From Natronorubrum aibiense (GTDB lineage: Archaea > Halobacteriota > Halobacteria > Halobacteriales > Natrialbaceae): a DNA stretch of 64,000 bases. The position numbers and the translations under genes are program-made. Location: contig NZ_CP045488.1 of NCBI RefSeq assembly GCF_009392895.1, positions 1,860,001 to 1,924,000 on the forward strand. The letters run 5' to 3'. Numbering within the stretch: the first letter of the stretch is position 1; each line of letters starts with the position of its first letter. The notes below the pieces were generated by a model. The model had not been told where the DNA came from. It saw only the letters and a program-made list of their open reading frames with translations, and did not search any database. Shown here one piece after another: positions 53,237 to 62,462 of this stretch.

Positions 53237-53767
53237 ATGACCGATCTTCCTGCCGCCGTTGCCCGCGAACTCGAGGCACACGACGCGTTCGCCTCGGCGA
53301 ACGACACCGCTGACTACGCCTTGACGACGACCGTCTTTGATGCGACCGTCACCGCAGTCGAGGCGGAGGGCAAACGAGACGGCCGCTTTCGGGTGACGGT
53401 CACGCTGCCGACGCTCGACGCTGCCGTCGCCGGGGAAACCGTCGCTTCCGTCGTCGAAGACGGCTGGTTCGAAACCCTCGAGCGCCGCCTCGAGGACACC
53501 TACACCGTCGCACAGACGAGCACACACGAGGCGCCGATCGTCGAGCGCGAATCGGACGACGTCACGGTCACGCTCGAATACGTCGCCTGGAACGCGACCG
53601 AAGGCGTCGCGGATGCCAAAGCACTCATCGAGTACGTCGAAGGCACGTACGCACAGGGACTCATCCCCGGCTACGAGTACCGCGGCCGGGCCGCGACGCT
53701 GCTCGAAAACGCCCAGAGTCGTGGCCAACAAGCTGCAGACGGCGATCGCGGCGGGATGCCGATGTAG
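53237..53767 (+). CDS. conserved haloarchaeal protein (DUF5813-like)
   Basis: This 176-residue acidic protein contains FRVTVTLPTLDAAVAGETVA, DGWFETLERRLEDTYTVAQT and GLIPGYEYRGRAATLLENAQ. It is alpha/beta, soluble and without catalytic signatures. I believe it belongs to a haloarchaeal family of unknown function, possibly DUF5813; this is not verified. It converges with the RAM-domain gene at 53776. Confidence 0.7.
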   Translation: MTDLPAAVARELEAHDAFASANDTADYALTTTVFDATVTAVEAEGKRDGRFRVTVTLPTLDAAVAGETVASVVEDGWFETLERRLEDTYTVAQTSTHEAPIVERESDDVTVTLEYVAWNATEGVADAKALIEYVEGTYAQGLIPGYEYRGRAATLLENAQSRGQQAADGDRGGMPM

Positions 53768-53775
53768 CGTCGAGA

Positions 53776-54006
53776 TCAATCCATCGCGATGTACGTTTTC
53801 GTCTCACTGACACCGTCGAGCGCTTGCATGTGTGAGGAGACGGCTTTGAGGATATCGTAGACTTCGGCCGCGTCGATTTCGGCGATGATGTCGTAGTTGC
53901 CGGCGACGATGTGGGCGTCGGTGACCGGCTCGAGATCCCTGATCGCGTCGAGCAGCCCCTCGGATTTTCCGGCGGCCGTTTTGACCATAATAAACGCGTG
54001 AACCAT
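53776..54006 (-). CDS. stand-alone Lrp/AsnC RAM-domain protein
   Basis: This 76-residue protein contains only a RAM (Lrp/AsnC effector-binding) domain, with no HTH: MVHAFIMVKTAAGKSEGLLD, IVAGNYDIIAEIDA and KTYIAMD. It is a paralogue of the protein encoded at 54847-55077; both end in TYIAMD and lie either side of a TrkA gene. Confidence 0.85.
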   Translation of the reverse strand: MVHAFIMVKTAAGKSEGLLDAIRDLEPVTDAHIVAGNYDIIAEIDAAEVYDILKAVSSHMQALDGVSETKTYIAMD

Positions 54007-54127
54007 CTGTCGAGGGTGTGGTACACCATGTCATGACTAAAGTCTTTGCCCGAGCGCGGCCGACCACGATCGAGTGGTGTGGTATCTGGGGACAAGCTTA
54101 TTGACGGGGGCGAGCGTACCCCTGCCC

Positions 54128-54847
54128 ATGCGGTTCGTGATCATTGGTGCCGGACGGGTTGGCCTGCGCACGGCGCGTGTCCTGCGCGACGAGGGCCACG
54201 ACGTGACGTTGATCGAACAGGACGAGGCGATGATCCGACGCGCGCGCGAGCAGTCGTTTCGTGTCGTCGAGGGCGACGGCTCCCGCGAGGACGTCCTCGA
54301 GGACGCCGGCATCACCGATGCCGACGCGGTGGGCGCGCTGACGAGCGATCTGAACGTCAACTTCACCGCCTGTATGATCGCCAACCACTACGGCTGTCGG
54401 ACGATCATGCGAATCGACGAGGCCTACCGCGAGGGCATCTACCGCAAGTACGCCGACGAGGTCGACGAGGTGATCTATCCCGAGCGTCTCGGTGCGATCA
54501 GTGCGAAAAACGCCCTGCTCGGGGGAACGATCCGCGCAATCGCGGACATCGCCCCGCGCTTGCAGGTCGTCGAACTGACGATCACCAACGGCGCGCCCGT
54601 CAACGGCTACACGATCAGCGAACTGCAACTGCCCGCCGACGCGACGGTCCTCGCCTTCGGCAAGCACGACCAGCCACTCGAGATCCCGAACGAAGACCTC
54701 TCGATCGAAGACGGCGATCGGCTCGTCGTCCTCGCGGATTTCGATGTGTTGAACGAGGTGCGCCAACTGCTGGTCGGCGAGTCACCGCGTGAAGCCGCCG
54801 CGAACGCAGGCACGGACGCGACGTCGGGCACTGGAGGTGTCAACTGA
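54128..54847 (+). CDS. trkA: TrkA-type K+ channel/transport regulator (RCK protein)
   Basis: This 239-residue protein has an N-terminal NAD-binding RCK domain (VIIGAGRVGLRTARVL; GSREDVLEDAGITDADA) and a C-terminal TrkA-C domain (APVNGYTISELQLPADATVL, then GDRLVVLADF). It regulates K+ uptake, central for a salt-in halophile. Its stop overlaps the ATG of the RAM-domain gene by one base (TGATG). ATG 54128 is the family start; a TATA-like AGCTTATTG stands about 30 nt upstream. Confidence 0.9.
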   Translation: MRFVIIGAGRVGLRTARVLRDEGHDVTLIEQDEAMIRRAREQSFRVVEGDGSREDVLEDAGITDADAVGALTSDLNVNFTACMIANHYGCRTIMRIDEAYREGIYRKYADEVDEVIYPERLGAISAKNALLGGTIRAIADIAPRLQVVELTITNGAPVNGYTISELQLPADATVLAFGKHDQPLEIPNEDLSIEDGDRLVVLADFDVLNEVRQLLVGESPREAAANAGTDATSGTGGVN

Positions 54848-55077
54848 TGGTTACGGCATTTATTATGATCAAGGCGAACACGGGCGAGGCGGACCGACTT
54901 CGAGAGAACATCGAATCGATCAGCGGCGTACAGTCGGCACACATCGTCGCCGGCGACGTCGACATCATCGCGAAAGCCCAGGTCGAGACGCCCGCGGCGG
55001 TCAAAGACATCGCCGCGACCCAGATTCAGGGGATCGACGGCATCGAGAGCACCCAGACGTACATCGCGATGGACTAG
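54847..55077 (+). CDS. stand-alone Lrp/AsnC RAM-domain protein
   Basis: This 76-residue RAM-only protein (MVTAFIMIKANTGEADRL, then IVAGDVDIIAKAQVETPAAV) is translationally coupled to trkA. It likely assembles into a dimer or higher ring and binds a small effector, possibly modulating the TrkA protein (inference). Confidence 0.85.
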   Translation: MVTAFIMIKANTGEADRLRENIESISGVQSAHIVAGDVDIIAKAQVETPAAVKDIAATQIQGIDGIESTQTYIAMD

Positions 55078-55274
55078 CGGTTCGTCACTACCGATTGCCC
55101 TTCGTCCGATCAGTTCGGTACGAAAGTAACGAATGTCTAGTCAGAGCGCGAAAACCTTTTGGACAGTTTGTCTACAGGGCGTACTATTGTCGTTTGTGCA
55201 GTACACGAGTGGACCGTCGCGCTCGTTGCGCTGCTCGACGAGGTGGTCGTCTCCGCGGTCCAATCCGCTGGCGC

Positions 55275-55433
55275 GCTATAGTAACAACTGAAACGATGTA
55301 CACACGCATCGCACAGCGAACGGGTCACGTCGTTCTCCGCTCGCCAGTTCGCGGTTCTCGCTCCGACGGTCGCATCGAACCGCGCTCCCGTCGTGCGATG
55401 CGGTGTGCATTGACTTTCAGTGGCTACTATAGC
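55275..55433. mobile_element. 159-bp MITE with imperfect terminal inverted repeats of about 40 bp
   Basis: The left end, GCTATAGTAACAACTGAAAC..., and the right end in reverse complement, GCTATAGTAGCCACTGAAAG..., match over about 40 bp with a 2-nt gap; both continue into GCATCGCAC. The centre is non-coding. The right end overlaps the 5' part of the following ORF, whose GTG (55420) lies inside the repeat. No clear target-site duplication was found. The sequence 55078-55274 beside it has no supported gene. Confidence 0.75.
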
Positions 55434-55662
55434 TCACGTCGCCCGACGTCGAGTGATGTCGGTCCTTCTCGAACACGACGTACTGCGGCGAGAACAGTTA
55501 GCACGAGAGCTCGCCGAGGACGACGACGTTCCGAAGACTAATACGGAACGCATCGACGTCGAACTTCATCACTACCACCTCCCGAAACTCGATGCCGAAC
55601 AGTTCGTCGACTACGACTGCCGTAACGGAGACGTCGTCCTGTGGAAGATTTCGACACCGTAG
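55420..55662 (+). pseudogene. DUF7344-type HTH protein, 5' end replaced by MITE
   Basis: The reading frame gives VARRRVMSVLLEHDVLRREQ, then VELHHYHLPKLDAEQFVDYD, a DUF7344 winged helix. The usual N-terminal residues before RRR are lacking, and the first codons lie inside the MITE right end. Either the insertion truncated the gene, or the MITE now supplies the start. If expressed from GTG 55420 it would be an 80-residue protein beginning MATIAHVARRR. Related two-domain protein at 42734-43366. Confidence 0.6.
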
Positions 55663-55730
55663 CCGAACTGATCGACCCGAAGTGAGATGGTCTCCACTGT
55701 CCTGAACCGGTACCGATGCGATCTCGTCGG

Positions 55731-56339
55731 CTACTCGTCGGCTACCGCGTCGGCTACCGCATTTTCGACCGCTTCGAGTACCGTCGCCGGCTCTTGGGTC
55801 GCATCGATGCGGACGAATCGGTCGGGGTCGCGCTCGAGCAGTCGTTCGTAGTTCTCGGCGACCGACTCGAGGTAGTCGGCGCGCTCGAACTTGTTCGTCG
55901 CGCCGGCCCGCGTTGCGGCCGTCTCGGGGTCGACGTCGAGATAGAGCGTCAGGTCCGGTTCGATCGAGAACGGCTCGTGGATATCGACAACGTACTCGAG
56001 TGGGTCGTCGACATCGAGTCGCGACGAGTTCTCGAGGGTCGCCCCCTGATAGGCAAAGCGCGAGTCGGCGTAGCGATCCGAGATCACGAGGTCACCGCGC
56101 TCGAGTGCAGGCTCGATCACTCGTGAGAGGTGGGCAGCGTGATCTGCGGTGTAGAGAAACAGCTCGGCCAGCGAGTCGGCGTCGTCGTCCTCGATCGAGC
56201 GGTAGACGGCCTTGCCGTACCACGAGTCGTGTGTCGGTTCGCGCGTAAACGTGGCGTCGGGATAGGCGTCCTGAAGCCCCTCTCGGACCGTCGTCTTGCC
56301 GCTGCCGTCGAGTCCCTCGAGCGTGACCAGCATGCTCAC
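55731..56339 (-). CDS. tmk: thymidylate kinase
   Basis: This 202-residue protein phosphorylates dTMP to dTDP. The P-loop GLDGSGKTT (about residues 9-17), the DRY-type motif [14 protein letters not shown] and [12 protein letters not shown] are present. The start may be GTG 56339 or, more usually for the family, ATG 56333 (MLVTLEG). Confidence 0.95.
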   Translation of the reverse strand: MSMLVTLEGLDGSGKTTVREGLQDAYPDATFTREPTHDSWYGKAVYRSIEDDDADSLAELFLYTADHAAHLSRVIEPALERGDLVISDRYADSRFAYQGATLENSSRLDVDDPLEYVVDIHEPFSIEPDLTLYLDVDPETAATRAGATNKFERADYLESVAENYERLLERDPDRFVRIDATQEPATVLEAVENAVADAVADE

Positions 56340-56436
56340 ACCTGCGGACGAGAGCTATTACAATCTGTCGAGACCCGTCGTGGTCCAACCCACGAAGGCG
56401 ATCAGGTATTTATCGCTGTAGCGGCATATTGTACGT

Positions 56437-57357
56437 ATGAAGGTTCTCGTTGCCGGCGGTACCGGGTTCATCGGTACAGCGCTCTGTACGGAACTGCACG
56501 ACCGTGGTCACGAGGTGACGGCCCTCTCGCGAGACCCACGAGGCACCGACCTCCCCGCGGGCGTCGAGCGGGCACGGGGTGACGTCAGCGCCTACGACTC
56601 GATCGCCGAGACTGTCGCCGGCCACGACGCCGTCGTCAATCTCGTCTCGCTCTCGCCGCTGTACCAGCCACGCGGCGGTGCCGACCACGAAACCGTCCAC
56701 CTCGGCGGTACGGCGAACCTCGTTCGGGCCGCCGAAGACGGCGACGTCGAGCGGTTCATCCAGTTGAGCGCCCTCGGTGCCGATCCCGATGGCGACACCG
56801 ACTACATCCGCGCGAAGGGTAACGCCGAAGCCGTCGTCAGAGATTCACATCTCGAGTGGACGATCTTTCGGCCCTCCGTGGTCTTCGGCGACGGCGGCGA
56901 GTTCCTCGAGTTCACCAAACAGTTGACGACGCCGTACGTGACGGGGCTGCCGGGCGGTGGCAAAACCCGATTCCAACCAATCTGGGTCGGCGATCTGGTC
57001 CCGATGATCGCGGATGCACTCGAGGACCCAACGCACGTCGGCGAGATCTACGAGATCGCTGGGCCCCAGATCGTCACGCTCGCGGACGCGACGGAACTCG
57101 CCTACGAGGCCGAGGGGAAATCCGTCAGCATCGTCTCGATTCCGATGCCGCTTGCGAAACTCGGGCTAACGGCGGCGGACTCGGTCCCGTTCGTTCCCTT
57201 CGGCTCGGATCAGGCCCGATCACTCGAACTGAACAACACCGTCGTCACCAACGACGTGACCGCGTTCGGCCGTTCGGAAGACGACCTGCTCACTCTCGGT
57301 TCGTATCTCGGCGTCGACGCCGACAGCAAACTCGAGGCACGCCGGCAGTCCGCCTGA
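56437..57357 (+). CDS. NAD(P)-binding protein, complex I NDUFA9-like / atypical SDR
   Basis: This 306-residue protein has the Rossmann motif GGTGFIGTAL (about residues 7-16) and is similar to atypical short-chain dehydrogenases related to NDUFA9: RFIQLSALGADPDGDTDYIR, then WTIFRPSVVFGDGGEF. It starts at ATG 56437. Possible roles include quinone-linked or sugar-nucleotide chemistry; none is fixed by sequence. Confidence 0.85.
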   Translation: MKVLVAGGTGFIGTALCTELHDRGHEVTALSRDPRGTDLPAGVERARGDVSAYDSIAETVAGHDAVVNLVSLSPLYQPRGGADHETVHLGGTANLVRAAEDGDVERFIQLSALGADPDGDTDYIRAKGNAEAVVRDSHLEWTIFRPSVVFGDGGEFLEFTKQLTTPYVTGLPGGGKTRFQPIWVGDLVPMIADALEDPTHVGEIYEIAGPQIVTLADATELAYEAEGKSVSIVSIPMPLAKLGLTAADSVPFVPFGSDQARSLELNNTVVTNDVTAFGRSEDDLLTLGSYLGVDADSKLEARRQSA

Positions 57358-57580
57358 GTCACCAGTCTCGTTACCCCGTTCGATTCACGTCGCTTTCCAC
57401 TTCTTTCATTTCTTCCCAGAGAATCAACAAAACCGGTGTTTTCCAGCCAGTCGAACCACATAAAGCACGGTTTCGCTGCGGGCAACAGTCCCGCGAATGG
57501 CCGAGTCAAGTCACGGTATCTCGGTCCCTGCTGTCAGTCCGATAAACACAACATGAGCGGTGACATTCACGGCAACAAAA

Positions 57581-57590
57581 GACTTATGTC
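57581..57590 (+). promoter_or_regulatory. BRE/TATA-like box for cetZ
   Basis: AAAAG followed by GACTTATGTC fits the haloarchaeal BRE-TATA consensus, about 50 nt before ATG 57635, leaving a short leader. Confidence 0.45.
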
Positions 57591-57634
57591 CTTGATAACA
57601 CTGGTTTCAATCCAACGGAGCCCCCTAACAAACA

Positions 57635-58816
57635 ATGAAGCTGGCGATGATCGGATTCGGACAGGCTGGTGGGAAAATCGTCGATCGCTTTCTCGATTAC
57701 GACGATCGAACGAACAGCGGAATCGTCCGTGCGGCGATCGCTGTTAACTCCGCGAAAGCGGATCTCATGGGTCTCGAGAACATTCCACAGGAGAACCGCG
57801 TACTCATCGGCCAGGCCCGCGTAAAGGGCCACGGCGTGGGTGCAGACAACGAACTCGGCGCGGAAGTCGCCGAGGAAGACATCGACGAGGTACAGAACGC
57901 GATCGACGCGATTCCGACCCACGAAGTCGACGCATTTCTGGTCGTCGCCGGCATGGGCGGTGGGACCGGTTCGGGCGGTGCGCCCGTCCTCGCGAAGCAC
58001 TTGAAACGGATCTACACCATCCCCGTCTACGGACTCGGCGTGCTGCCGGGAACCGACGAGGGTGGCATCTACACGCTCAACGCGGCACGCTCGTTCCAGA
58101 CGTTCGTCCGTGAAGTCGACAACCTGCTCGTCTTCGACAACGACTCGTGGCGACAGACCGGCGAGTCCGTCGAGGGCGGCTACGAACAGATCAACGAAGA
58201 GATCGTCCGCCGATTCGGCATTCTCTTCGGTGCCGGCGAGGTCGGCGACGGACAGGAAGTCGCCGAAAGCGTCGTCGACTCCTCCGAGATCATCAACACG
58301 CTCTCGGGCGGCGGCGTCTCGACGGTCGGCTTTGCGAGCGAAGAAGTCGACCTGAACACGGGCGGTGGCCTGCTCTCGCGGTTTACCGGCGGCGACGGCG
58401 GCGCTGACGACAATCTCGACGCCGCGAATACGACCAACCGCATCACGAGTCTCGTCCGCAAGGCCGCACTCGGCCGGCTGACACTGCCGTGTGAGATCGA
58501 AGGCACCGAGCGTGCTCTGCTCGTGCTGTCGGGTCCCTCGGAATATCTGAACCGAAAAGGCATCGAACGCGGCCGCAAGTGGCTCGAGGAGGAAACCGGG
58601 AGCATGGAAGTCCGTGGTGGGGACTTCCCCCGGCAGGAGCCGGAAGTCGCCGCGGCGATCTTGCTGTCGGGTGTGACGAACGTCCCGCGGATCAAGCGCC
58701 TGCAGCAGGTCGCCATCGAGGCCCAGGACAACATCGAAGACATCCAACAGGAAAGCGAAGAGAACTTAGAGAGCCTCGTCGAAGACGACGAGGACGAACT
58801 CGAGCCACTGTTCTAG
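57635..58816 (+). CDS. cetZ: CetZ, tubulin/FtsZ-family cell-shape protein
   Basis: This 393-residue protein has the tubulin-family GTP-binding glycine motif GMGGGTGSGGAP (about residues 105-116), preceded by an N-terminal MKLAMIGFGQAGGKIVDRFL. The length and the conserved acidic C-terminus (EDDEDELEPLF) match haloarchaeal CetZ1, which controls rod shape and motility in Haloferax volcanii (knowledge). It lies 278 nt after the NDUFA9-like gene, behind its own promoter. Confidence 0.95.
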   Translation: MKLAMIGFGQAGGKIVDRFLDYDDRTNSGIVRAAIAVNSAKADLMGLENIPQENRVLIGQARVKGHGVGADNELGAEVAEEDIDEVQNAIDAIPTHEVDAFLVVAGMGGGTGSGGAPVLAKHLKRIYTIPVYGLGVLPGTDEGGIYTLNAARSFQTFVREVDNLLVFDNDSWRQTGESVEGGYEQINEEIVRRFGILFGAGEVGDGQEVAESVVDSSEIINTLSGGGVSTVGFASEEVDLNTGGGLLSRFTGGDGGADDNLDAANTTNRITSLVRKAALGRLTLPCEIEGTERALLVLSGPSEYLNRKGIERGRKWLEEETGSMEVRGGDFPRQEPEVAAAILLSGVTNVPRIKRLQQVAIEAQDNIEDIQQESEENLESLVEDDEDELEPLF

Positions 58817-58938
58817 GCTCGAGGGTCAGTCTCGATCGACGGCGCCAGCGATCGCGTTCGGTTGGGGGCACGACGGTGGCGCTGACGCCGCGTTCGGGTC
58901 CGACGTGTTTTTGACCGTACTCGGGCTACGTTCTGGCG

Positions 58939-59613
58939 ATGCACGTCGTCGTCCCGTTTGCTGCGACCGACCCGAAGACGCGGCTCGCGTCAGTCCTGAC
59001 GTCGGCGGAGCGATCGACGCTCGCGCGAGCCATGCTCGCGGACGTCCTCACCGCAACTGTGGAGGTAGGGACGGAGCCGACGGTGGTGTCGACGGCCCCG
59101 CTCGACCTCGATACACTGTCACTCGAGGCTACCATCCGAGACGCCGTCTCGGTGACAGTCGACGACCGACCGCTGACCGAAGCCGTCAACGCACGACTGC
59201 CGCCCAATCACGATGATGCGCCCACCGCCGTTATCATGGCCGATCTCGCGCTCGCGACGCCCGACGCACTCGTGACCCTCTTTTCGCGTGACGCCGACGT
59301 CGCCATCGCACCGGGACGAAGCGGTGGGACGAACGCGCTCGTCGTCTCTCATCCCGATTTTCGGGTGGACTACCACGGGGCGTCGTATCTGGATCACTGC
59401 GAAATCGCTCGCGAAGTCGGGGCGGGCCTCGAGACAGTCGACTCCTTTCGGTTAAGTACCGACATCGACGAACCCGACGACCTCGCTGAGATTCTCATCC
59501 ACGATACTGAAACCGACCGCGCGCCCGCCTGTCTTCGGGAGTTGGGATTCGCACTCGAGACGCGGGACGGTCGCGTCGGCGTCGCCCGATTCGAGGAGAC
59601 GACACGAGAGTAA
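58939..59613 (+). CDS. cofC: 2-phospho-L-lactate guanylyltransferase
   Basis: This 224-residue protein activates 2-phospholactate (or a related acid) with GTP for coenzyme F420 synthesis. It has the family motifs VVPFAATDPKTRLASVLT, with the nucleotide-binding N-terminus, PGRSGGTNALVVSHPDFRVD and DIDEPDDLAEIL. The start at ATG 58939 (MHVVVPF) is usual. It is followed by cofG on the same strand. Confidence 0.92.
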   Translation: MHVVVPFAATDPKTRLASVLTSAERSTLARAMLADVLTATVEVGTEPTVVSTAPLDLDTLSLEATIRDAVSVTVDDRPLTEAVNARLPPNHDDAPTAVIMADLALATPDALVTLFSRDADVAIAPGRSGGTNALVVSHPDFRVDYHGASYLDHCEIAREVGAGLETVDSFRLSTDIDEPDDLAEILIHDTETDRAPACLRELGFALETRDGRVGVARFEETTRE

Positions 59614-59637
59614 GACAGCCCCAACCGAAGTGAAGCG

Positions 59638-59647
59638 CTTATCTGCT
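59638..59647 (+). promoter_or_regulatory. TATA-like box for cofG
   Basis: CTTATCTGCT near 59638-59647 lies about 27 nt before ATG 59669, favouring that start for cofG over GTG 59630 and ATG 59648. Confidence 0.4.
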
Positions 59648-59668
59648 ATGCGGTACCAATCCGACGTA

Positions 59669-60841
59669 ATGATTGCCGGGGCGAGCGAGTACGGTGTCGA
59701 CGTTTCGATCGACGACGCAGCGGTCGCTGACCTGCTTTCGGTCACGCCCGACGATGTCGACGCGCCCGAGGCGTTGACGTTCGCCCGAAACGTCTTCGTC
59801 CCGCTGACGACGGCGTGTCGCTACACCTGTACCTACTGCACCTACTTCGACGCGCCCGGACAGGCCTCGCTGCTCAGCCTCGAGGAGGTCCGCGACATCT
59901 GCAAACGGGGAGCCGACGCGGGCTGTACGGAAGCCCTGTTTACGTTCGGTGACGACCCCGACGACCGCTACACCGAGATCCACGACCAGCTCGCCGAGTG
60001 GGGCTACGACTCGATTCACACCTACCTGCGCGACGCCTGTGAGGTCGCCCTCGAAGAGGGCCTGCTCCCCCACGCCAATCCGGGCGACCAGACCCGCGAA
60101 CAGCTGGCCGCCGTCGCCGACGTCAACGCCAGCATGGGCGTGATGCTCGAGACGACCGCCGAGGTCGACGCACACGCCGGTCCCCGGAAGAAGGAACCGG
60201 GACAGCGCTTACGAACCATCAAAAACGCGGGCGAACTCGACGTCGCCTTTACGACGGGGATCCTCGTCGGCATCGGCGAGTCCTGGCGCGACCGCGCGGA
60301 GAGTCTGCTCGCGATCCGCGAACTCCACGAGCGATACGACCACATTCAGGAGGTGATCGTACAGCCGGTCGTGAACAACGAGCGCTGGGACGATGGCTCG
60401 CCCGCCCTCGAGACGATGCGCCGGGTGACGGCGATGGCCCGTGTGGCGCTGCCCGAAGAGGTGTCGGTGCAGGTGCCGCCGAATCTCGCGCCCGCCCGCG
60501 ACCTGATCGACTGTGGCGTCGACGATCTGGGCGGTGTCTCGCCGGTCACGGACGACCACATCAACCCCGATTATAAGTGGCCCGCGCTGCGCGAACTCGA
60601 GGAGATCGCCGATTCCGCGGAGCTACCACTCGGGGAACGGCTGCCGGTCTACGAACGGTTTCTGCCCGCTGACCTACGACCCGACGGGTTCGACGGCGTG
60701 GCGGCCGACGGCACGGCTGGCGCGAGTGGCAGTCGTGATCCGAACGCGGATCGCGAGTGGATTTCGCCGACGATTCGGGACGAGATCGCGGCCGACGATG
60801 TTGCCGGCGAGCGGTACCAAACGGTGCTGCGTGGCGAGTAG
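59669..60841 (+). CDS. cofG: 7,8-didemethyl-8-hydroxy-5-deazariboflavin synthase, CofG subunit
   Basis: This 390-residue radical SAM protein uses the product of CofH to close the deazaflavin ring of F420. The cluster motif is CRYTCTYCTY (CxxxCxxC, about residues 45-52). Also seen are GCTEALFTFGDDPDDRY, TTGILVGIGESWRDRAES and the VPPNLAPA region. ATG 59669 follows family N-termini (close to EYGVD); ATG 59648 is an alternative. Confidence 0.93.
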   Translation: MIAGASEYGVDVSIDDAAVADLLSVTPDDVDAPEALTFARNVFVPLTTACRYTCTYCTYFDAPGQASLLSLEEVRDICKRGADAGCTEALFTFGDDPDDRYTEIHDQLAEWGYDSIHTYLRDACEVALEEGLLPHANPGDQTREQLAAVADVNASMGVMLETTAEVDAHAGPRKKEPGQRLRTIKNAGELDVAFTTGILVGIGESWRDRAESLLAIRELHERYDHIQEVIVQPVVNNERWDDGSPALETMRRVTAMARVALPEEVSVQVPPNLAPARDLIDCGVDDLGGVSPVTDDHINPDYKWPALRELEEIADSAELPLGERLPVYERFLPADLRPDGFDGVAADGTAGASGSRDPNADREWISPTIRDEIAADDVAGERYQTVLRGE

Positions 60842-60844
60842 GCA

Positions 60845-61297
60845 TTAAAAATAGTCTTCGTGAACCGCGAGTCCCTCCTCCTCGAGCACTGGCCCCTCGA
60901 CGGTCGTCGTCGCGTCGGATCGCTCGACCACTTCCTCGCAGGCGATCTCTATCACCGAGTCGTCGCGAATCCCTGATAGCGAGTCGACGGAGACACTGTA
61001 GACGACCCGGCCCAGTCCCGCGTAGGCGATCGCGCTCGCACACATCGGACACGGCTCCGTGCTGGTATACATCGTATACGACGCGCGTTCGTCGGCCTCG
61101 AGTTCGCGGGCGGCCCACCGCGCCAGTTTGAACTCCGGATGGGCGGCGATATCGTCGTCCGTGAGCGTCGTGTTCTCGGCCGTCCGAACGACGTCGTCGC
61201 CGACGACGAGCAGCGAGCCGAAGGGGGTGTTGCCGTTGTCGACTGCGGTCCGTGCGAGGTCGATCGCCCGCCGAATGTGGGAGTTGTCCGTAGACAT
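60845..61297 (-). CDS. nucleoside/guanine deaminase (CDA-fold)
   Basis: This 150-residue zinc-dependent deaminase has the HPE motif (IAAHPEFKLAR, with HPE in place of the usual HAE) and the PCxxC motif TSTEPCPMCASAI. Start MSTDNSHIRRAIDLAR at ATG 61297. It probably deaminates guanine or a nucleoside; a tRNA target is less likely because TadA-specific residues are not evident. The convergent gene cofG ends 3 nt before its stop. Confidence 0.88.
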   Translation of the reverse strand: MSTDNSHIRRAIDLARTAVDNGNTPFGSLLVVGDDVVRTAENTTLTDDDIAAHPEFKLARWAARELEADERASYTMYTSTEPCPMCASAIAYAGLGRVVYSVSVDSLSGIRDDSVIEIACEEVVERSDATTTVEGPVLEEEGLAVHEDYF

Positions 61298-61418
61298 GCT
61301 CGACCTATTCGTTGCTATCGCTGAAACGCTTCCCCTCACGTACGCTGTGGTCTCGATGTCCGTCTCAACCTTCCAGTGAAAGATAATAAAAGAGAGATCA
61401 GGCACCGCACTGAGGTGA

Positions 61419-61649
61419 TTACGACTCGTAAAGCAAGTCGAGGAAGAGCGCGACCGCCGCTACGCCTGCGATATACGGGAGCACCCCGAAGAAGTGTGTA
61501 GTCGTTCGAGACGGGTCTATCCAAGCGTTGACAGTGAAGTACAGGAAGCCGACCAGCATGACGACGAACAGCGCTGCCAAGGAAAACTGGAGGAGAAGTA
61601 CCACATCCGTCACCCGATCCTCAAATCGACCGGCATCGAATCGGAGCAC
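61419..61649 (-). CDS. small two-helix membrane protein
   Basis: This 76-residue ORF begins with GTG 61649 and has two hydrophobic segments, LLLQFSLAALFVVMLVGFLY and FGVLPYIAGVAAVALFLDLL, joined by a short polar loop. An AT-rich ATAAGATATAG lies just upstream on its coding strand. The topology is convincing, the function unknown. Confidence 0.6.
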   Translation of the reverse strand: MLRFDAGRFEDRVTDVVLLLQFSLAALFVVMLVGFLYFTVNAWIDPSRTTTHFFGVLPYIAGVAAVALFLDLLYES

Positions 61650-61777
61650 TATATCTTATTTGTCGGCAGACATATCTGTTCAAACAAATGAACAATACTT
61701 CAATATATCGTCAGCGGCGGCTATCGACGTTCACAACACATCACAGCGTTATCATGCTCTGCAGTCGAAAACGTCGT

Positions 61778-62419
61778 ATGCACGTCGATCTGACCCACTC
61801 CGTCGAGAACGGGATGCAAACTTACCCCGATGACCCACCCGTCGTTATCAGGTCACACGCGACTCACGAAGAACACGGGGCCCGTGTCTCCGCCCTCGAG
61901 TGCGGCAGTCACACCGGAACGCATGTCGACGCCCCGGCCCACATCGACTCCGATGGGAACACGCTCGAGGCCTACCCGCTCGAGCGGTTCGTCTTCGACG
62001 CCGTTCGGGTCGACTGTCGCGACCTCGGCGCTCGCGAGCCGATTCCGGCGAGTCGGATTCCTGACGTCGATGCCGATCTCGTGGCGTGCTGGACGGGGTG
62101 GGACGTCCACTGGGGCACCGAGCGGTATCTCGAGCATCCGTATCTCTCGCCGACTGCGGCTGAAGCGTGTGTCGAGCGCAGACTCGACGTCGCCGTGGAT
62201 ACGCTCAATCCCGATCCGACGCCGACGGTCACCGCGGGTGCGGACGAACCCGACGGGTTCGTCGCACACCACACGCTGCTGGGCAACGGACAGTTGATCC
62301 TCGAAAACATAACGAACCTCGAGGCGGTCGGTGATCGGTTCGAACTTCGGGCGTACCCGCTCGCGCTCGACAGCGACGGCGCACCGGTGCGGGCCGTTGG
62401 CGTCACGTACATGGAATAG
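61778..62419 (+). CDS. cyclase family protein (kynurenine formamidase-like)
   Basis: This 213-residue protein has the HGTHVDAPxH metal motif as GSHTGTHVDAPAHIDS (about residues 43-58), and an N-terminal VDLTHSVENGMQTYP. Such enzymes hydrolyse N-formylkynurenine or related amides; the substrate here is unknown. ATG 61778 is chosen because the family begins close to this motif; the 30 upstream residues look non-coding. Confidence 0.88.
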   Translation: MHVDLTHSVENGMQTYPDDPPVVIRSHATHEEHGARVSALECGSHTGTHVDAPAHIDSDGNTLEAYPLERFVFDAVRVDCRDLGAREPIPASRIPDVDADLVACWTGWDVHWGTERYLEHPYLSPTAAEACVERRLDVAVDTLNPDPTPTVTAGADEPDGFVAHHTLLGNGQLILENITNLEAVGDRFELRAYPLALDSDGAPVRAVGVTYME

Positions 62420-62462
62420 TTATGCCACCCTCAGTCGCGCCGGCCGAACAGAGTCCGTCCGG

